Shown here in pieces: positions 1-11,639 of a DNA stretch of 64,000 nucleotides. Numbering within the stretch: position 1 is the stretch's first letter; the number at the start of each line of letters is the position of its first letter. Location of the stretch: contig NC_052131.2 of NCBI RefSeq assembly GCF_016086655.4, positions 8,539,940 to 8,603,939 on the forward strand. The letters are read 5' to 3'. Source of the stretch: Lepeophtheirus salmonis. Taxonomy: Eukaryota > Arthropoda > Copepoda > Siphonostomatoida > Caligidae. Both the position numbers and the translations under genes were made by a program. Under the pieces are notes generated by a model. The model ran no database searches and had not been told where the DNA came from. It saw only the letters and a list, made by a program, of their open reading frames with translations.

Positions 1-389
1 TATTTACAAATATGCTCTTACTGTATATATTGTGTAGAATTTGCTACTTCTATAAGGAGATTGTACAAGTTAAAAAGTGTATATCTCCTAATGTCTTGTT
101 AATAACAACATCAGTCATTTTAATCTGTAACTACAAAACCAGGGGCGTCCCCAAGATCATATATACTCAGATATTTACAGGGATGTGCTCGTAAATTGGA
201 ACGTTTTTAAAGCGCTATAACTTAGATAATTTTAATTTAAAGGATTTTTTTAACAATAAAAGTGAGGTTTGGTGTATAATTTAACCCCAAATAGTTTTGT
301 TCAAATATGTAAGCAAACAAACATGGAGCAAAGGAAAACATATTTCGTTGTCAAAATTATTTTACCGCGGCACATTAGCTCCATGTAAT

Positions 390-810
390 TGCCAAGACGC
401 TATCGTACCCAGGTTGACGGTGTACATGATATACGACAAGTGGAAGTTAACTGGTCAGTCCAAAAGGAAGTCCCACAAGGCAAGAAGCAACAAGAAGAGG
501 AATCCCACGTTCTTGGATGGTCTCAAACGATCGATTGAGCCCAATCATGACCATGCTTGCCAAAAAAAAAAAAAAAAAAAAAAAAAAACGTGAGTCAGCA
601 CTCGGACAGTCCAGAGGACGGTAACGACCGACCTGAAGTTGACCTTCTTCAAGCACCGGAAGACGCACATCTTGACATTGAAGTCTGTTTGACAAGGAGC
701 CGCAAATTATTAAGCCTCCTGTAGGATTATCGTCGTCCTGTAACTTTCTTCAGGGATGAGAAGAAGTGGATCACTGGTTATCGCCACCAACGGCAAACAC
801 ATCAAATAAT
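390..810 (+). pseudogene. Tc1/mariner-like transposase, N-terminal fragment
   Basis: The reading frame from about 390 gives VYMIYDKWKLTG, then KRKSHKARSNKKRNPTFLDG and LKRSIEPN. This matches the DNA-binding helix-turn-helix region of Tc1/mariner transposases as I know them (the enzymes that cut and paste the element at its terminal repeats). A run of 27 A bases at 562-588 interrupts it and shifts the frame. Homology resumes with VSTRTVQR, TDLKLTFFKHRKTH and, in another frame, FRDEKKW at 749-769. The Asp of that last motif is probably the first catalytic Asp. Nothing after it (the second and third acidic residues) is recognisable, so the copy is truncated at its 3' end. There are at least two frameshifts and several stops. 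A relic, not a gene. Confidence 0.8.
562..588. repeat. poly-A tract (27 A) inside transposase relic
   Basis: Uninterrupted run of 27 A. It falls where related transposases carry a lysine-rich stretch before a V-S motif, so it is probably a replication-slippage expansion of lysine codons rather than a poly-A tail. Confidence 0.85.
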
Positions 811-1014
811 ACTTTTCGAGGTCGATGGATGAACAACTTTTGAACATAAAAAAAATTCTGTAAAATTAAAGTTTCAGGAGTTCTAGCCTTTAAAAAGTCC
901 CAATTTACTTGGACAGTTGACACCCCTGTATTTATATATATACATATATTTTTAACATTAATATAGATACAGAGAATTATAAATTAATTATTAATTTATA
1001 ATTTATTTTAATAT

Positions 1015-1370
1015 TTCTTAATATATTTTTTTGAGAATAGCTATAGATTTTTGAAAAAAAATTCAAAAAAATTAATTTTAAGAAAAAAAAATTTGATTTT
1101 TCAAATATCCTTCCCCCCTCCTAAAAAAAATTATGTTAAGGTATCATTCTTTTGTTGTTCTAATGGACTTTTGTTACTTCAAGTTCAATTTGTGAGGCAT
1201 CAAAAAGGGTTAAAAGGATTTTTTCCAAAAAAAAAAAAAAAATTGTGAATAGTTCTGAATTTTTTTCCAAAAAAAATAATATTTTAAATTTAATTTTTGA
1301 AATTTCTTTACTAAAAAAATTAGTTTTTCAATTTTTGTATAAAAAAAAACAAAGCCCCTCAAAAAATATA
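1015..1370. repeat. AT-rich minisatellite-like array (family AT-array), copy 1
   Basis: Degenerate iteration of a phrase built from TTTTTGAAATTTTTT, TTCCAAAAAA and TTTAATTTTT, with 'gaatagctatagatttttg' at 1034-1052. The same phrase recurs at about a dozen places in the window. The block ends near an AAAGCCCCTC motif at 1345-1360, a GC-rich edge like those of other copies. It encodes only low-complexity Phe/Lys peptides. No coding meaning is inferred. Confidence 0.65.
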
Positions 1371-1444
1371 TATATATATATATAATTCTACTATATGACA
1401 GGATTTGCACCCGATTTGGACGGGAAGTTAAAATTTAGGGACTA

Positions 1445-1570
1445 ATAAATCCCTAACCGAATTATAGGATAATATAATTGAGGAATACAATCATAATCCA
1501 GACTCATTTTTTAGAAAAATCATTCTAGCTTGTTTCTGTGTTGATGGGACACATATCAAAGTCAATAATG
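1445..1570 (+). repeat. Dispersed repeat, 'AAATCATTCTAGC' family, partial copy
   Basis: Contains AGAAAAATCATTCTAGCTT followed by a GTGTTGATGGGACACATAT segment. The same order of segments occurs near 31.7 kb, 53.4 kb and 62.95 kb. It has no coding potential. It is likely the tail part of an interspersed element, with the full unit seen better at 62650-62990. Confidence 0.5.
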
Positions 1571-2084
1571 ATGAGAACATAACAAGTTCTTAGAACGTGA
1601 TACTTTATGAATGAATGTTAAAAACCATATATTATTTGGAATTTGCTTTTCTTGTTTTTCTTATTTTCTACCAAATTTTAAGAGGAAAAAAAAAAAAATG
1701 TATAATATATATCTAAGTATCAATTTCCTGTTTTTCTAGTAGTGTTTCCTTCAGAAAAAGTTACAAATTATATATATATATAATTTATATCTCTAAAACT
1801 ATACAAAGAGAAGATACAATTAGCTTAAAGACTGAGTTTCAATATGCGTTACCCTACCTTAGTTTTATATAAAATATTTATATTCACATCCCCATTGGCA
1901 AAGGTTAAAATATTTACATTCGTGCGAGTAATGAAAGAATTTTGCATCTGAAGTGAAAAAGAATTGACTACCCTTTTTTCCCCGTTTTACTCCTAATTAA
2001 ACAAAATTTGAGTTAATAACTTGTCAATCCGGGTTTATTTTCCATTTTGTCCCTCCCTTTATTTGTTTATCAGATTTAATAATT

Positions 2085-2200
2085 ATTTATAACACGTCTT
2101 TACCTTTATTGCATCAAGTAACCTTTCATCCAAATATAATACACATAATTTATTTATAAAGTATTCAATTTTCCCACACAGGGACCAAATTGCATAGTTT
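2085..2200 (+). repeat. Dispersed repeat, 'CTTTATTGTATCAC' family, partial copy
   Basis: Carries CTTTACCTTTATTGCATCAAG, then CCTTTCATC and an AATTTTCCCAC segment. The same series appears near 11.65 kb, 52.55 kb and 54.93 kb. Non-coding, class unknown. Confidence 0.45.
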
Positions 2201-2859
2201 CTGTCGAAAAATTCAAATTACTTTGTTCGTTGTCGATTAAACTTAGATTATATTGGTATTAATGTAATGAGAAGAAAAGGCGAAATCAAATAACTTTAAT
2301 TATTGCCTTCAAATTAATTTTTTTAATACTCATTTAACTTGACTGGATAATGTATAATAAATCCAGTGATGTAAATCGTTTTAGCTGGCCTGTTTTTTTT
2401 TGGAATTGGTCATCTGAAGAATAAATTTTCTTTTACATAGAATTTGTCAATATTATTTAAGTCTTTAGTGGTGAACTGCTTTTCTTATAACATTAAATTG
2501 TATTCAAAAGCTGAGAGTTATGATTGTAAGTCCTTGTTGTACTCAAAGTAGAATTGGGGATCGAATTCGGAGTAATTCCGCCTCCTCCCTTGTCATAGCT
2601 GATTGTAGCTGATCTCCTCCAAAATATTCTTCAAATTCGCAGGGTTACCATACTGATTTTTTTAACATGCCCATTATACACATGATTTTCATTACGAATT
2701 ATAATACTGGTTTGTAATATTTAAAAAGTGTAGTTGGTCATTTATATTCATAATTACAAATGGGCAAAAAAATTTCATAAAAATAATAAAATAGCCAATA
2801 TGCAAAGCATTAGTGAGCGGCGCTCAAAATTCTTGTTTGTGTGTTTACCTCTCATGCAG

Positions 2860-2978
2860 TTGCTCACTTTAAGGAGACTCAGACATCATCAGTTTCCTCA
2901 GAGACAGAACCAGCTCCTTCGTGTATGGATGTTACGTTGGAAGATAAATCTTTCTTTTTCCTAGACAAACTCTCTTAA
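2860..2978 (+). other. Weak candidate terminal exon or TE coding remnant
   Basis: A pyrimidine-rich stretch ending in CAG at 2857-2859 resembles a 3' splice site. From 2862 there is an open frame of about 38 codons ending in TAA at 2976-2978, with balanced amino-acid use (ETQTSSVSSETEPAPSC, then DVTLEDK). It is less AT-rich than its surroundings. I recognise no family, and the upstream exon is not identified. It could equally be the remnant of a transposon gene or chance. Confidence 0.2.
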
Positions 2979-3899
2979 ATGAAAGATGATTTTTCTTATA
3001 TTTTTATATAGTAAATTGACATAAGATCTCAAAATCTCATGCCAACATAAGTTCAAAAATTTGAGAGCCCTGTGTTTAATCAGACTTAACTGGGCGAGGG
3101 TGCATGAAACATCGTAATTACAAATCCCCTGTGACAGTGGACAATGGGAAGGGACAAATTATTAGTCCCATATTCTACCCATACTTTGCAAAATATTGTA
3201 TCTACAAAATTTTCAATTTTTGGCAATAAATTGGATATTTCTGGGGAGTTTTAGTATTGTTTGAAAATATTATGCCAAAAAAAAAAAAAAAAAAAAAAAG
3301 AATCAAATCAAAGGATATATGATTTCTTCGACTGGGCAAATGTTGCATTTAAAAATATTCTCACCATTAGTCTTTTATAAAATTCTAAAATTTTAAAGAC
3401 TACTTCATAGGAGATTGCTTAAGCCCCCCCACCCAAAAAGAACGATAAGTTATCATTCTTACACCTGGATAGACAAGGGCAGTAGTCCTTGTTCAACTTC
3501 AATTTAGAGAAGCCCTTCAAAATAATTCAACAGAGGAATAAAATTGAAAAAAAATCTGGAGCACTGTGAGGTATAAATCCACCCTAAAGCATCCTCGATA
3601 GGTAAGAAAGATAGAGGGAAAATGGAGGCAAAACACACATACTCATTTAAACAATTTTGTCTGGTCTTTGCTTGCTGAAACTACCTGAGAAGTCATATTA
3701 TATCAAATATACGCAAATTTCTAAAAGTTGATTTTTGCACCTGCATCCGCAAGACCACATTTATAAATATGCGATACATCACTAATTTACATATTTTCTG
3801 TATTTTTTAGTAAAAAGAAAGAAGACAAAAAACAATTAATGATTAACGTATGAAAAATATGCTGAAGCAATATAATAAAACATAAATATAATAAAATAT

Positions 3900-4145
3900 A
3901 TAAGTATAATGTTTAATAAATATAATAAAATCTTTTTCAAAAAAATTAAATACATGAAATTTAATTTTTGAAATTTTTTTCCAAAATTTAATTTTTTGTA
4001 AACATCTATGGATTTTTGAATTTTTTTTTCCATAAAAATGATTTTGTGTGAAAAGTATGTTGTTGTTTTTTTAAAGAAAAGATATGGATTTTTGAAATTT
4101 TTTTTCATAAAAAAATGGATTAAAATTTTTTGATTTAAAAAAATA
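3900..4145. repeat. AT-rich minisatellite-like array, copy 2
   Basis: Repeats of TTTTTGAAATTTTTTT, TTCCATAAAAA and 'tatggatttttgaa' (two tandem phrases at 4006-4100). Ends next to a CCAAGCCCATGGATG edge near 4160. Same family as the block at 1015-1370. Confidence 0.6.
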
Positions 4146-5162
4146 ACAATCCAGAAACCAAGCCCATGGATGTCAGTTATACGATTAGTAATTCACTAAC
4201 GATGTATTTGCTCCCGTTCTAAATCATAAAGATCCGTACAAACGTAAAAAAACGTCCCGTGGAACAATCCTTGCTAAATGACGTCATCATAATTAAGAGC
4301 CAATGACGTAATCAACAATTTAAGAAATGAAGCGACACACATATCAATGGGAAAAAAAAGTTATCCTCTTGAAAACTAATAGGTATAAAATATTCTACTT
4401 GTCCTGTGAACATCTTTGGACTCACTTTATTGTTGTAGTGGGATTTTTGTTGATAAATAGTACAGATTTATTGTACTCGAAGAATACAAATATATCCCAT
4501 CCCTAATCATTTTTTGATCGAGGGTGTGTAAATGAGCGAAAATAAAAAAGGTACACGTTTTTGATTCATTATTATTTTATAGGGCATATGTCACTAGTCA
4601 ACAGACAGGGGTATTGGTTTTTGTAAACAATGATTTTTTTTTCTACAGACGTTACACGAATATTAATCTTCATATGGAAGAAGGAAAACACTTCAATCTA
4701 GGGATTATGCACATTTATGGTAGCTTCTATAAAACAAAAGTTGTTAATCTAGCAATCGAATTGATGATAATACTTTTTTGAAGTGAAAACAACGAGTCTC
4801 GTAATCAATAAGCAATGGAAACTGTATTTGTTCAAAAACAAACCTCAACTTCTACATTACAAAATACTCGAGCAAAGCTGAATGCATTCTTAAATAAGAA
4901 AACTGCTAGTAAAGTAATTGATAATTCATTTTGCATTGATAACGTATTTAAAAAAAAGCTATGGGTCTGTATGACCAAACTAGGGACTTGAATGTAGCTA
5001 AAGTCCTTGTACATTTAAAAGATGCACTCTTAACTATTTCACCAACTTCCACTTGACCGGAATGCAGTACTTCAATTCTTTTCTACTAAATTTTACAATC
5101 GTCTTGGAGATGATACCCTTCATGCTTTCACTTTCAATTTAAAGGATCTAAAAACTAAAATA

Positions 5163-5721
5163 GGAGGTATGCAAACCAGCCGTGGATCCATTTTTTGGCT
5201 TCAGCGCTAGAATCGAAGCGTAAATCATTGAGTGCGTAGCCCATAAATGCAAAAAAAGCGATAATCGGAAGGTGTCAGGTCTGGTGAGTAAGCTGCATGA
5301 TCAAGAGGTTTCCAGTTGTGCGATTCAACAAGCTAGCGGGTGGCTATAGAGCGATGCGGGTGTGCGTTGTCATCAAGGAAAATTACCTTGTGTTGCCTGG
5401 CTTCATATTTTGGGCATTTTTGGCGTATAGCGTTGTTCAAATCGGCCAATTCTTAGAGGTTTGACCGGGTTGTAGAAGGTTATACCATATCTTCATCAGC
5501 AATGCTTGCAATCCGGCCTCTTCAAACTTTTTCGGTGGGTGGCCGTACTCTTCATTTCTCATGTCAAAATCACCACTTTGGAATTTTTTTTTTTGCTTAG
5601 AACATGTCCACCGTAAGCTTCCACAACGCATTTGATGGGCTTGAGAAGCGTGTTTCTTCAATTGGTTACAGAAAATCAATGATATCCGCACATCGTAGTT
5701 TATAAGCACAAAATTGGACAT
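5163..5721 (-). pseudogene. mariner (mauritiana-type) transposase, internally deleted
   Basis: The minus-strand ORF starts with MSNFVLINYDVR at 5721 and contains LIFCNQLKKHASQAHQM, QSGDFDMRNEEYGHPPKKFE and LQALL. These match the N-terminus of mauritiana-subfamily mariner transposases (Mos1-like). At about 5490-5500 the frame jumps from LQALL directly to YNLLQPGQT, which in an intact enzyme lies roughly 130 residues further on, so the first catalytic Asp is missing. After a frameshift, the C-terminal half continues with HKVIFLDDNAHPHRS (second Asp), one in-frame stop, then HAAYSPDLTPSDYRFF (third Asp). A second frameshift follows before FMGYALNDLRFDSS and EAKKWIHGWF. An ancient, inactive copy whose internal deletion resembles a non-autonomous derivative. 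Terminal repeats were not located. Confidence 0.9.
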
Positions 5722-7429
5722 TTTTACTAGTGAAAAAAAGTGTGTTGTTAAATTAAACTATACAAACAATGAATTAAATATTGTTGACACATGTCCAAAT
5801 AAGCATTTATATTTTTGGACCAGTTTATGATATCTAAATGGCAACACCTAGGGACCAATAGTCCAAAGTCTCATTTCATAGTCGCATATGTACCTAGTAT
5901 AACACTTGTTTTTGTCGATAATTCCCAATATTTATTTGAACTTTATCGATATTATCGATTTCTAGGAATTCCAAAATGATTTATAATTTATCATCTCTGG
6001 CTTTGTGTATATTTGAAGTAAAAAAATTAATTGGTTATTTCCACTTTTCTTGATTTAAAAAACAAACAAACTGTTCTTATGTTGACATTCAACAGTTGTA
6101 ACATAATATTTATGTACTATATATATCATGCAAACATTATTACCTTGCTTGCTCATAAAAACGAATAAGGAACATTTATAGTACGTCGTAAAGTACTTAA
6201 AGACCACATAACATTGCCTCTTTCTTTTGAGTATCTTTAATCCCTGCTATCTTGGACTTATTATTTATTATTTACATCCAATATTTTACAAAATGACAAA
6301 CACTTTAATTAATTAGCCTTAATTATGAAGAGCGGCAACTATTATTCTGCATGAAAGTTACTATAACTATTAATGAACAAATTCAATTGTTAATTGATAT
6401 AATATTTATAATAATTATATCATGCCACTTTGCAATTTGGGACGTTCAATCTTATCCACCCCTTATCCCAAATTTCAGCTTTTTTTTATTCAACCTTAAT
6501 TTAAAATGGTGAAATAATGGCAATACAGGCATTTCCCAATAATTAGTCACTATGTTTTTTTTTCAATGACAAGCCTCATTAATTGTACTTGTACAAAATA
6601 ATGACGACAAAAAAATTGACTTATAATATTGAAAACAGAATTAATTTTCCTTTCTTTTATTACGAACATTCATTTATGACTACAAATGAATTCCTTCTCT
6701 CCAAATGATTCCAAAAAATTTATGTTTGAAAAATACAGATTTTTTTTTAACAGATTGAATGTTAATATTTTTGTAAAGATAAACTGTTTCACTTCATACG
6801 GAAACATTCAAGACAATACCAAATTAATTAGTGGGAGGTCTTGGACAAATCCCATTTAAAAAAAGGAGTCTTATTTTTGGAAAAACTTAACTTTTGAGAT
6901 CCCTCAACTTGTGATTTCTCTAAATAATATATTTGTTAACACTATAAATGATTCTTTTCAAAATTAATTACCCAAATTTCTCTTTACAATATCTAGAAAA
7001 ATCAAATACATTGCAAAAACATAAAAAAAAAAGTCAGAATTAATAGTTTGAGTGTAGTGGGGAAGAAGCTTACAGTGGATGATTCCTTCTTTGTTTATCT
7101 CCGCTGAAAAAAATTCCGATCAATGTTGGTGAAACTTTGTAAGAAAGTTAAATATGTTAAGAGTATTTAATATTTGAAAGATCATACAAAATGTTATTTT
7201 TTTCTGTTTTTAAAGCAAGATTATGACAAATCAATTTTGTTGAACCTTTGTAGGGAGGTTAAACAAGTTGGTCCAGATAAATTGGGATAATATTTAAAGG
7301 CTAAAAACAAACAAACTGGATGGGGTTGAACCATAACTTTTTTATTATTTGAATGCTTCATTTAATGAAAATCAATTATTCATAATGCAATCATCGACCA
7401 CAATGCGCCTGAAGTGTTCACAGGCCCGG
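5722..7429. other. Unassigned AT-rich DNA
   Basis: No open frame over about 60 codons on either strand that looks like protein, and no repeat partner spotted in the window. Confidence 0.4.
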
Positions 7430-7680
7430 ACGACCTTGTGCAGATCCAGACCACAAAGCCAAAAAAGTACAGGATATCTAGGTTACAAAATGTCTTTACT
7501 TTTAGAATCCGAATTTTTGGCTGATAAACAGTCTGGACATGAACCCATACAATTTCTATCTTTGAAAGGAGGGTCGAGTATGAGGCCTCTGCTAATAATC
7601 ATTCGTCTATCGAGGCCATGAAGAAGTCTATTATCCATACAATGGCTTAGCTGGTTATAAAGTGAGGCGGATCTCATTAT
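7430..7680 (+). pseudogene. Tc1/mariner-like transposase, C-terminal fragment
   Basis: Frames around 7502-7560 give NPNFWLINSLDMNPYNFYL, matching the block around the third catalytic Asp (normally W-P-P-x-S-P-D-L-N-P-L-D-Y). After a stop and a frame change this runs into VEYEASANNHSSIEAMKKSI, the usual helix after that block. Stops and at least one frameshift are present. Weak upstream similarity around 7385-7440 (HNAPEVF) may be the second-Asp region. It ends without the typical G-G-H-I-E terminus. A decayed relic next to the SINE copy at 7745. Confidence 0.65.
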
Positions 7681-7744
7681 AAATAATTTAATATAATTAA
7701 ATGTAGCTTTTAAATAATAAAAGAAATTGGTTCTACACCCATTT

Positions 7745-7975
7745 AGTTCGTTCGTTATAAGTCTTTAAAAATTATCACAAATTATTTGCACCAACTTGTC
7801 AACCGTTAGAAGCCATTTAATTTTGAGAAGTCAAGGTCTAAGGTCAATATTGGCCAAAACAAATTCAGATACATAACTCAAATTAGTGTCATTTGTTGTT
7901 AATTTTTAGTAAAAAATATTTTAGGCGGAGGTTTACACTCTACCGAGTGCCCACTATAGTATTTGTTTGTTTTGC
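7745..7975 (-). repeat. SINE-like element with tRNA-like head, copy A
   Basis: Read on the minus strand it begins GGGCACTCGGTAGAGTGTAA followed by ACCTCCGCC, which resembles a tRNA D-arm/A-box. It continues with GACCTTGACTTCTC and an AAATGGCTTCTAACGGTTGA segment, and ends in a short repeated tail AACGAACGAAC. A second copy with the same order lies at 49965-50215 on the plus strand. Similar head sequences are widespread SINE components in animals, from memory. No function is inferred. Confidence 0.55.
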
Positions 7976-8149
7976 TTCAATTGAAAATTTGTGTAATTAG
8001 CTGTTACAATTCTAGGTCCATATAAATTTCCATTTCCTTTATCAATGACTAACTTGCGAGCTCAAACAAAAACTATTCAAGTAATCACAAAACCTTCCTC
8101 AAAGTTATTTGAGACTTATTTACTAAAGCCTTATAATATTGCACCTTAT

Positions 8150-8615
8150 ACAGGGTACAACAATATAAATTCCTTTTTTTACAAAGCGTTGCAGGCATAA
8201 AGATGTATAAGTAGTTGCGGGGTGGGCGTGGTTTCATTCAAAAGTTTGATATCTCGGTTGGTGTAATGAAGAGCGTGCATTTACTATCGAAATAAATATT
8301 GCCTAAAAATGATTTGACAGAATATTTTATAAAATGAAACTAATTACAATTTAACTCTGGAGTTGTTGTTTTTTGGTGCCATTTATGAAAATCAATTAAT
8401 TTTTCAATTTTTGATATGCAAAAACCGATTTTTATAATTTGAAATCAGCAAAATTGTTCGAACACAAATAACTACACGGATAATAATGCTAGAGAGCTGA
8501 AGTTGTTACCAGCAGATCCGGTGCTCTGGAGTTCTAAATTGGTGCAGTTTGTTCAAATCAGGTAATTGAAATCAAATTACTATTCTGGGAAGACCAATAT
8601 TAATCTTTACAGAAT
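8150..8615 (+). repeat. ~0.47 kb interspersed element, copy A
   Basis: Starts with TACAGGGTACAACAATATAA, a Tc1-like terminus by look. It contains GGGCGTGGTTTCATTC, CTCTGGAGTTGTTG and GGTGCCATTTATGAAAATC, and ends CTGGGAAGACCAATATT. A diverged copy lies inverted at 15100-15612 with the same order of landmarks. No ORF. Confidence 0.6.
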
Positions 8616-9749
8616 CGCCAATAACTAATATTTGTATCAACTAATGCCCCACAACAATAAAATCAGGATATGTTGTTTAGTCGTTTTTGCATTGTTTTGT
8701 ACGAATAAAAATCCCTCTAAATTCCCTCCATGAAAGTTTTTTTAAGGATAAAAAAAAAAAAAAATTATCGGGTATTAATGTACCAAATTTTATTATATTG
8801 ACAACTTGAGACGTCACTTATCTGATATGACTTTTATAACTGAGTAATACGCAACTTCAAATATGTAATGTAATAATGAGACAAGAACAAAATCTTCTGA
8901 TTTGTAACATTTGTTTTTTGACACTTAAAAAAAGAAAGTTCCCTTGCTGCACCCTCTACATTAGTTTTGAATGAATTCCATTTAAAAAATAATAGATTTA
9001 TTTACAATATACCTAATATTTGTTCACACTATAGATGATTTTTAGAAAATTCAATACCAAAAAACCTCTCTCTTTACACTTCTTACAAAAAACCAACAAA
9101 TTACTTTGTATATATTTACATAATATATTATTTAAATAACACAAAAACAATTCAATAAGATTTCTATATATATACTCGTAAGTGAAAATAATTATTTGAA
9201 TATTATATTGCTACTTAAGTAGTGAAGTTCTTTTCCCCCCTCTTTGGGTGTGTTTTCCTATTTTAAAATACATTTTGTACATATATTATTATTATTATTA
9301 TTAGAGAATGACAATTCGTCTATATTGTCTTTGTTCGTCAACAGTGGTTTTTTTTAAATGTACATCATTCCTTCAAAAGGAAGTCTTTAAATAATGGTAT
9401 ATGGAAGACATAAGGGGAAACCAAACAACACCTGCTTCAAGGGAAATCACTCTGTGTAGACTTTATGTATATATAATATACACATTTTACGAACTCAAAA
9501 AGAATTCTCCTCGATCCGTTGACGAGTAAAAGTAGGAAAAAAAAGGAACATTAATTGGATAATTTATTGTTCCTAATTGCCTGTTTTTGCCTGTTGCCTC
9601 CATGTTTTTCTTTTCGTTACCTACTCCTTGAATTTCCTTTCTATATACGCAATGAAACCACAAATTGTATGGATATAATAAGTCGTTTCACATTGTCGTC
9701 CTTGATTTCCTGTTGACAAAGCTTGCTAGTGGTCATACACACTAGCTAT
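8616..9749. other. Unassigned AT-rich DNA
   Basis: Only simple repeats are visible, for example a TTA-type microsatellite at 9285-9302. Confidence 0.4.
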
Positions 9750-10518
9750 TAGTGTTTAGACTCGGTGCTGACCGAGCTTTTTTTTTTTTTTAATTCAGTT
9801 CACGTTTTTTTGGACCAATTTGAAGCAATATTTCGATCCAGACTTCGATCTTAAAGTAAAACTTAACCATTTTCGAATCGTGGAGCGATTTTTTCCGGTC
9901 TCAATCTATGGTCGGATTTTTTCATTGTCCGCTTAATTTATGAGTTGTAAAAATATGTAATAGTAGGTCAATGTTCCCATTTTCGAAACACAACGGACGT
10001 CAAAAGCAATTCAGCTATGGAATCGGTCTATACCAAAATTTTAAAATGAGACTGATTCAAACCCGTTTTTTGGTAAGACCGATCTAGACTGAAATTTTAT
10101 ATTTGGAATCCATCCAGACTGATTTTTTCTTTGAAAACGGTCCAGACTCTTTAAGTGAATGAAATAGTTTGCTCTAAAAACAAACTAGTGCCTGTTAGCT
10201 TAAGGAAATACAAAGTCGTAGTGATCTCTTTTTTCCGTAGTAGATGTTCGATTTTTATAGAACCACAGATGACTGTCAGTTTATAATTTATCTGTCACTT
10301 TTTTCCCCTCACATAATTAGCCCTTGTACATTGAGTTAAAGGGGTGAATTCATGGAAGTTTTATAGCTGGTTATGGATAAATATTCATCACTTCTAGGGG
10401 ACAAAAAAATGTATTAAGTACGTGGTTTTCTTTTGACCATTTTATTTTTAAATCTTTAGTTTGGTCCACTAAAAATCATAAAGGTCTCAGACCGGTCCAT
10501 GACCAAAACTCAACACTA
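9750..10518. mobile_element. MITE-like element with TAGTGTTGAGACT ends, complete copy
   Basis: The left end, TAGTGTTTAGACTCGGTGCT, and the right end (reverse strand) TAGTGTTGAGTTTTGGTC, form imperfect terminal inverted repeats. The interior just inside both ends repeats short words such as 'gaccg', 'ggtcc' and 'agact', so much of it can fold back. The flanking 8-mers CTAGCTAT (9742-9749) and CTGATTAT (10519-10526) agree at 5 of 8 positions, consistent with a decayed 8-bp hAT target duplication. No ORF. Related ends occur at 11035, 48901 and 56046. Confidence 0.55.
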
Positions 10519-11034
10519 CTGATTATTCCATCATAGCCTGCATGACTAATTCATTCATCACTTTCAAAAGATCAATCCCCCTTCTGTATTCCTGTTTGTT
10601 TTGTTTCCTTGCCATTTTGGCATTGTATGAATACTATTTGTAATATGTAGAATTTGTATATATTATTTTCTTGGCTCCTCTATTCCTCTCTCTCTAACTA
10701 AGGACGGAAAATGAATTATTATGTATTTAAACAGCATATATACATTATTATCCATGTGAAAAGGTTTTATTATACCTATGCAGAAATGGAGCCGTGCATG
10801 AAGTTCCTGTGACACTTTTGTGATCAATTTAAATGAGAACGTGATTTGATTTTAAGCATTTTTGTGTAATTTTCTACTATTTAAAAAAATCTTCATAAAA
10901 AAGATAAATAAACTCAATTTGCAGCTAATTAAAGACCATTTTATACTATTAAAATGTCTCACGAGGGTAATTATTAAATGAACGAAAAAATATTTTATAA
11001 AAAAATAAAATAAATTATTTAAGAATTTTCTGAT

Positions 11035-11100
11035 TAGTGTTGAGACTCGGGCCAGAATCCTTTCACTGATTCATTCTAGGACGATGTAGACGGTGAATAG
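11035..11100 (+). repeat. Single end of the TAGTGTTGAGACT MITE family
   Basis: TAGTGTTGAGACTCGGGCCA at 11035 is the same terminus as in the element at 9750-10518. No convincing partner end was found downstream, so this is probably a truncated copy. The ~75-codon open stretch that follows it is not recognised as protein. Confidence 0.45.
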
Positions 11101-11639
11101 AATAATTTCATTGCTCTTACATCAAACACGGCGTTACATCACTAACATACAAAAATTACTATGTTTTCTGCTGTCGATTCCATTGTCTTACTTGATACGT
11201 CATGGCAAAGATATATACCAATACCAAATGATAAAACAAAGACCAGATGATCAGTATTTGTACAAAGTCGGGGTCATAGTGACACATTTGTGTCTATTAG
11301 GAGGCGTTGAGTATACTTAAATATTGCTCTATATCAAATAAAGGATTACATTTTGGACAATTTTCATGTCTTTAATAATAGAATGTATGTATTTGTCATC
11401 CTTCAATTAAAAGTTCACATTGTCTTTTGATTGAAGAATACTACAAGTTCATCATTACTTCATTAATTATTCATTCGCCTTACTACCAAAAAAATTCAGG
11501 ATTTTTTTTTCTCTCTTTTTGAAATAAAGATTACGAGATACAATAAAAGTAATGGCGTACGAAATGAGCCAAGTTGTAAAACTTTATAGTACGATGTTTG
11601 CTCTGACATATAATCCGTTTATTTCAATACTATGTCCCA

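Larger units (their letters stand above)
1571..5162. other. Mostly unassigned AT-rich DNA
   Basis: Apart from the entries at 2085, 2860 and 3900 I see only simple AT runs, a 22-base A tract (~3277-3299) and a C run at ~3425. The stretch 4150-5160 has no recognisable gene or repeat partner. Confidence 0.4.

Noticed and set aside
1210..1410. Lys/Phe-rich open frames such as those at 1051-1248 and 1210-1410
   Set aside because: Products of AT-array sequence. The same kind of peptide appears at every array copy on either strand.
11093..11320. 75-codon open frame after a MITE end
   Set aside because: No motif or homologue recognised. It lies directly inside a probable truncated element.
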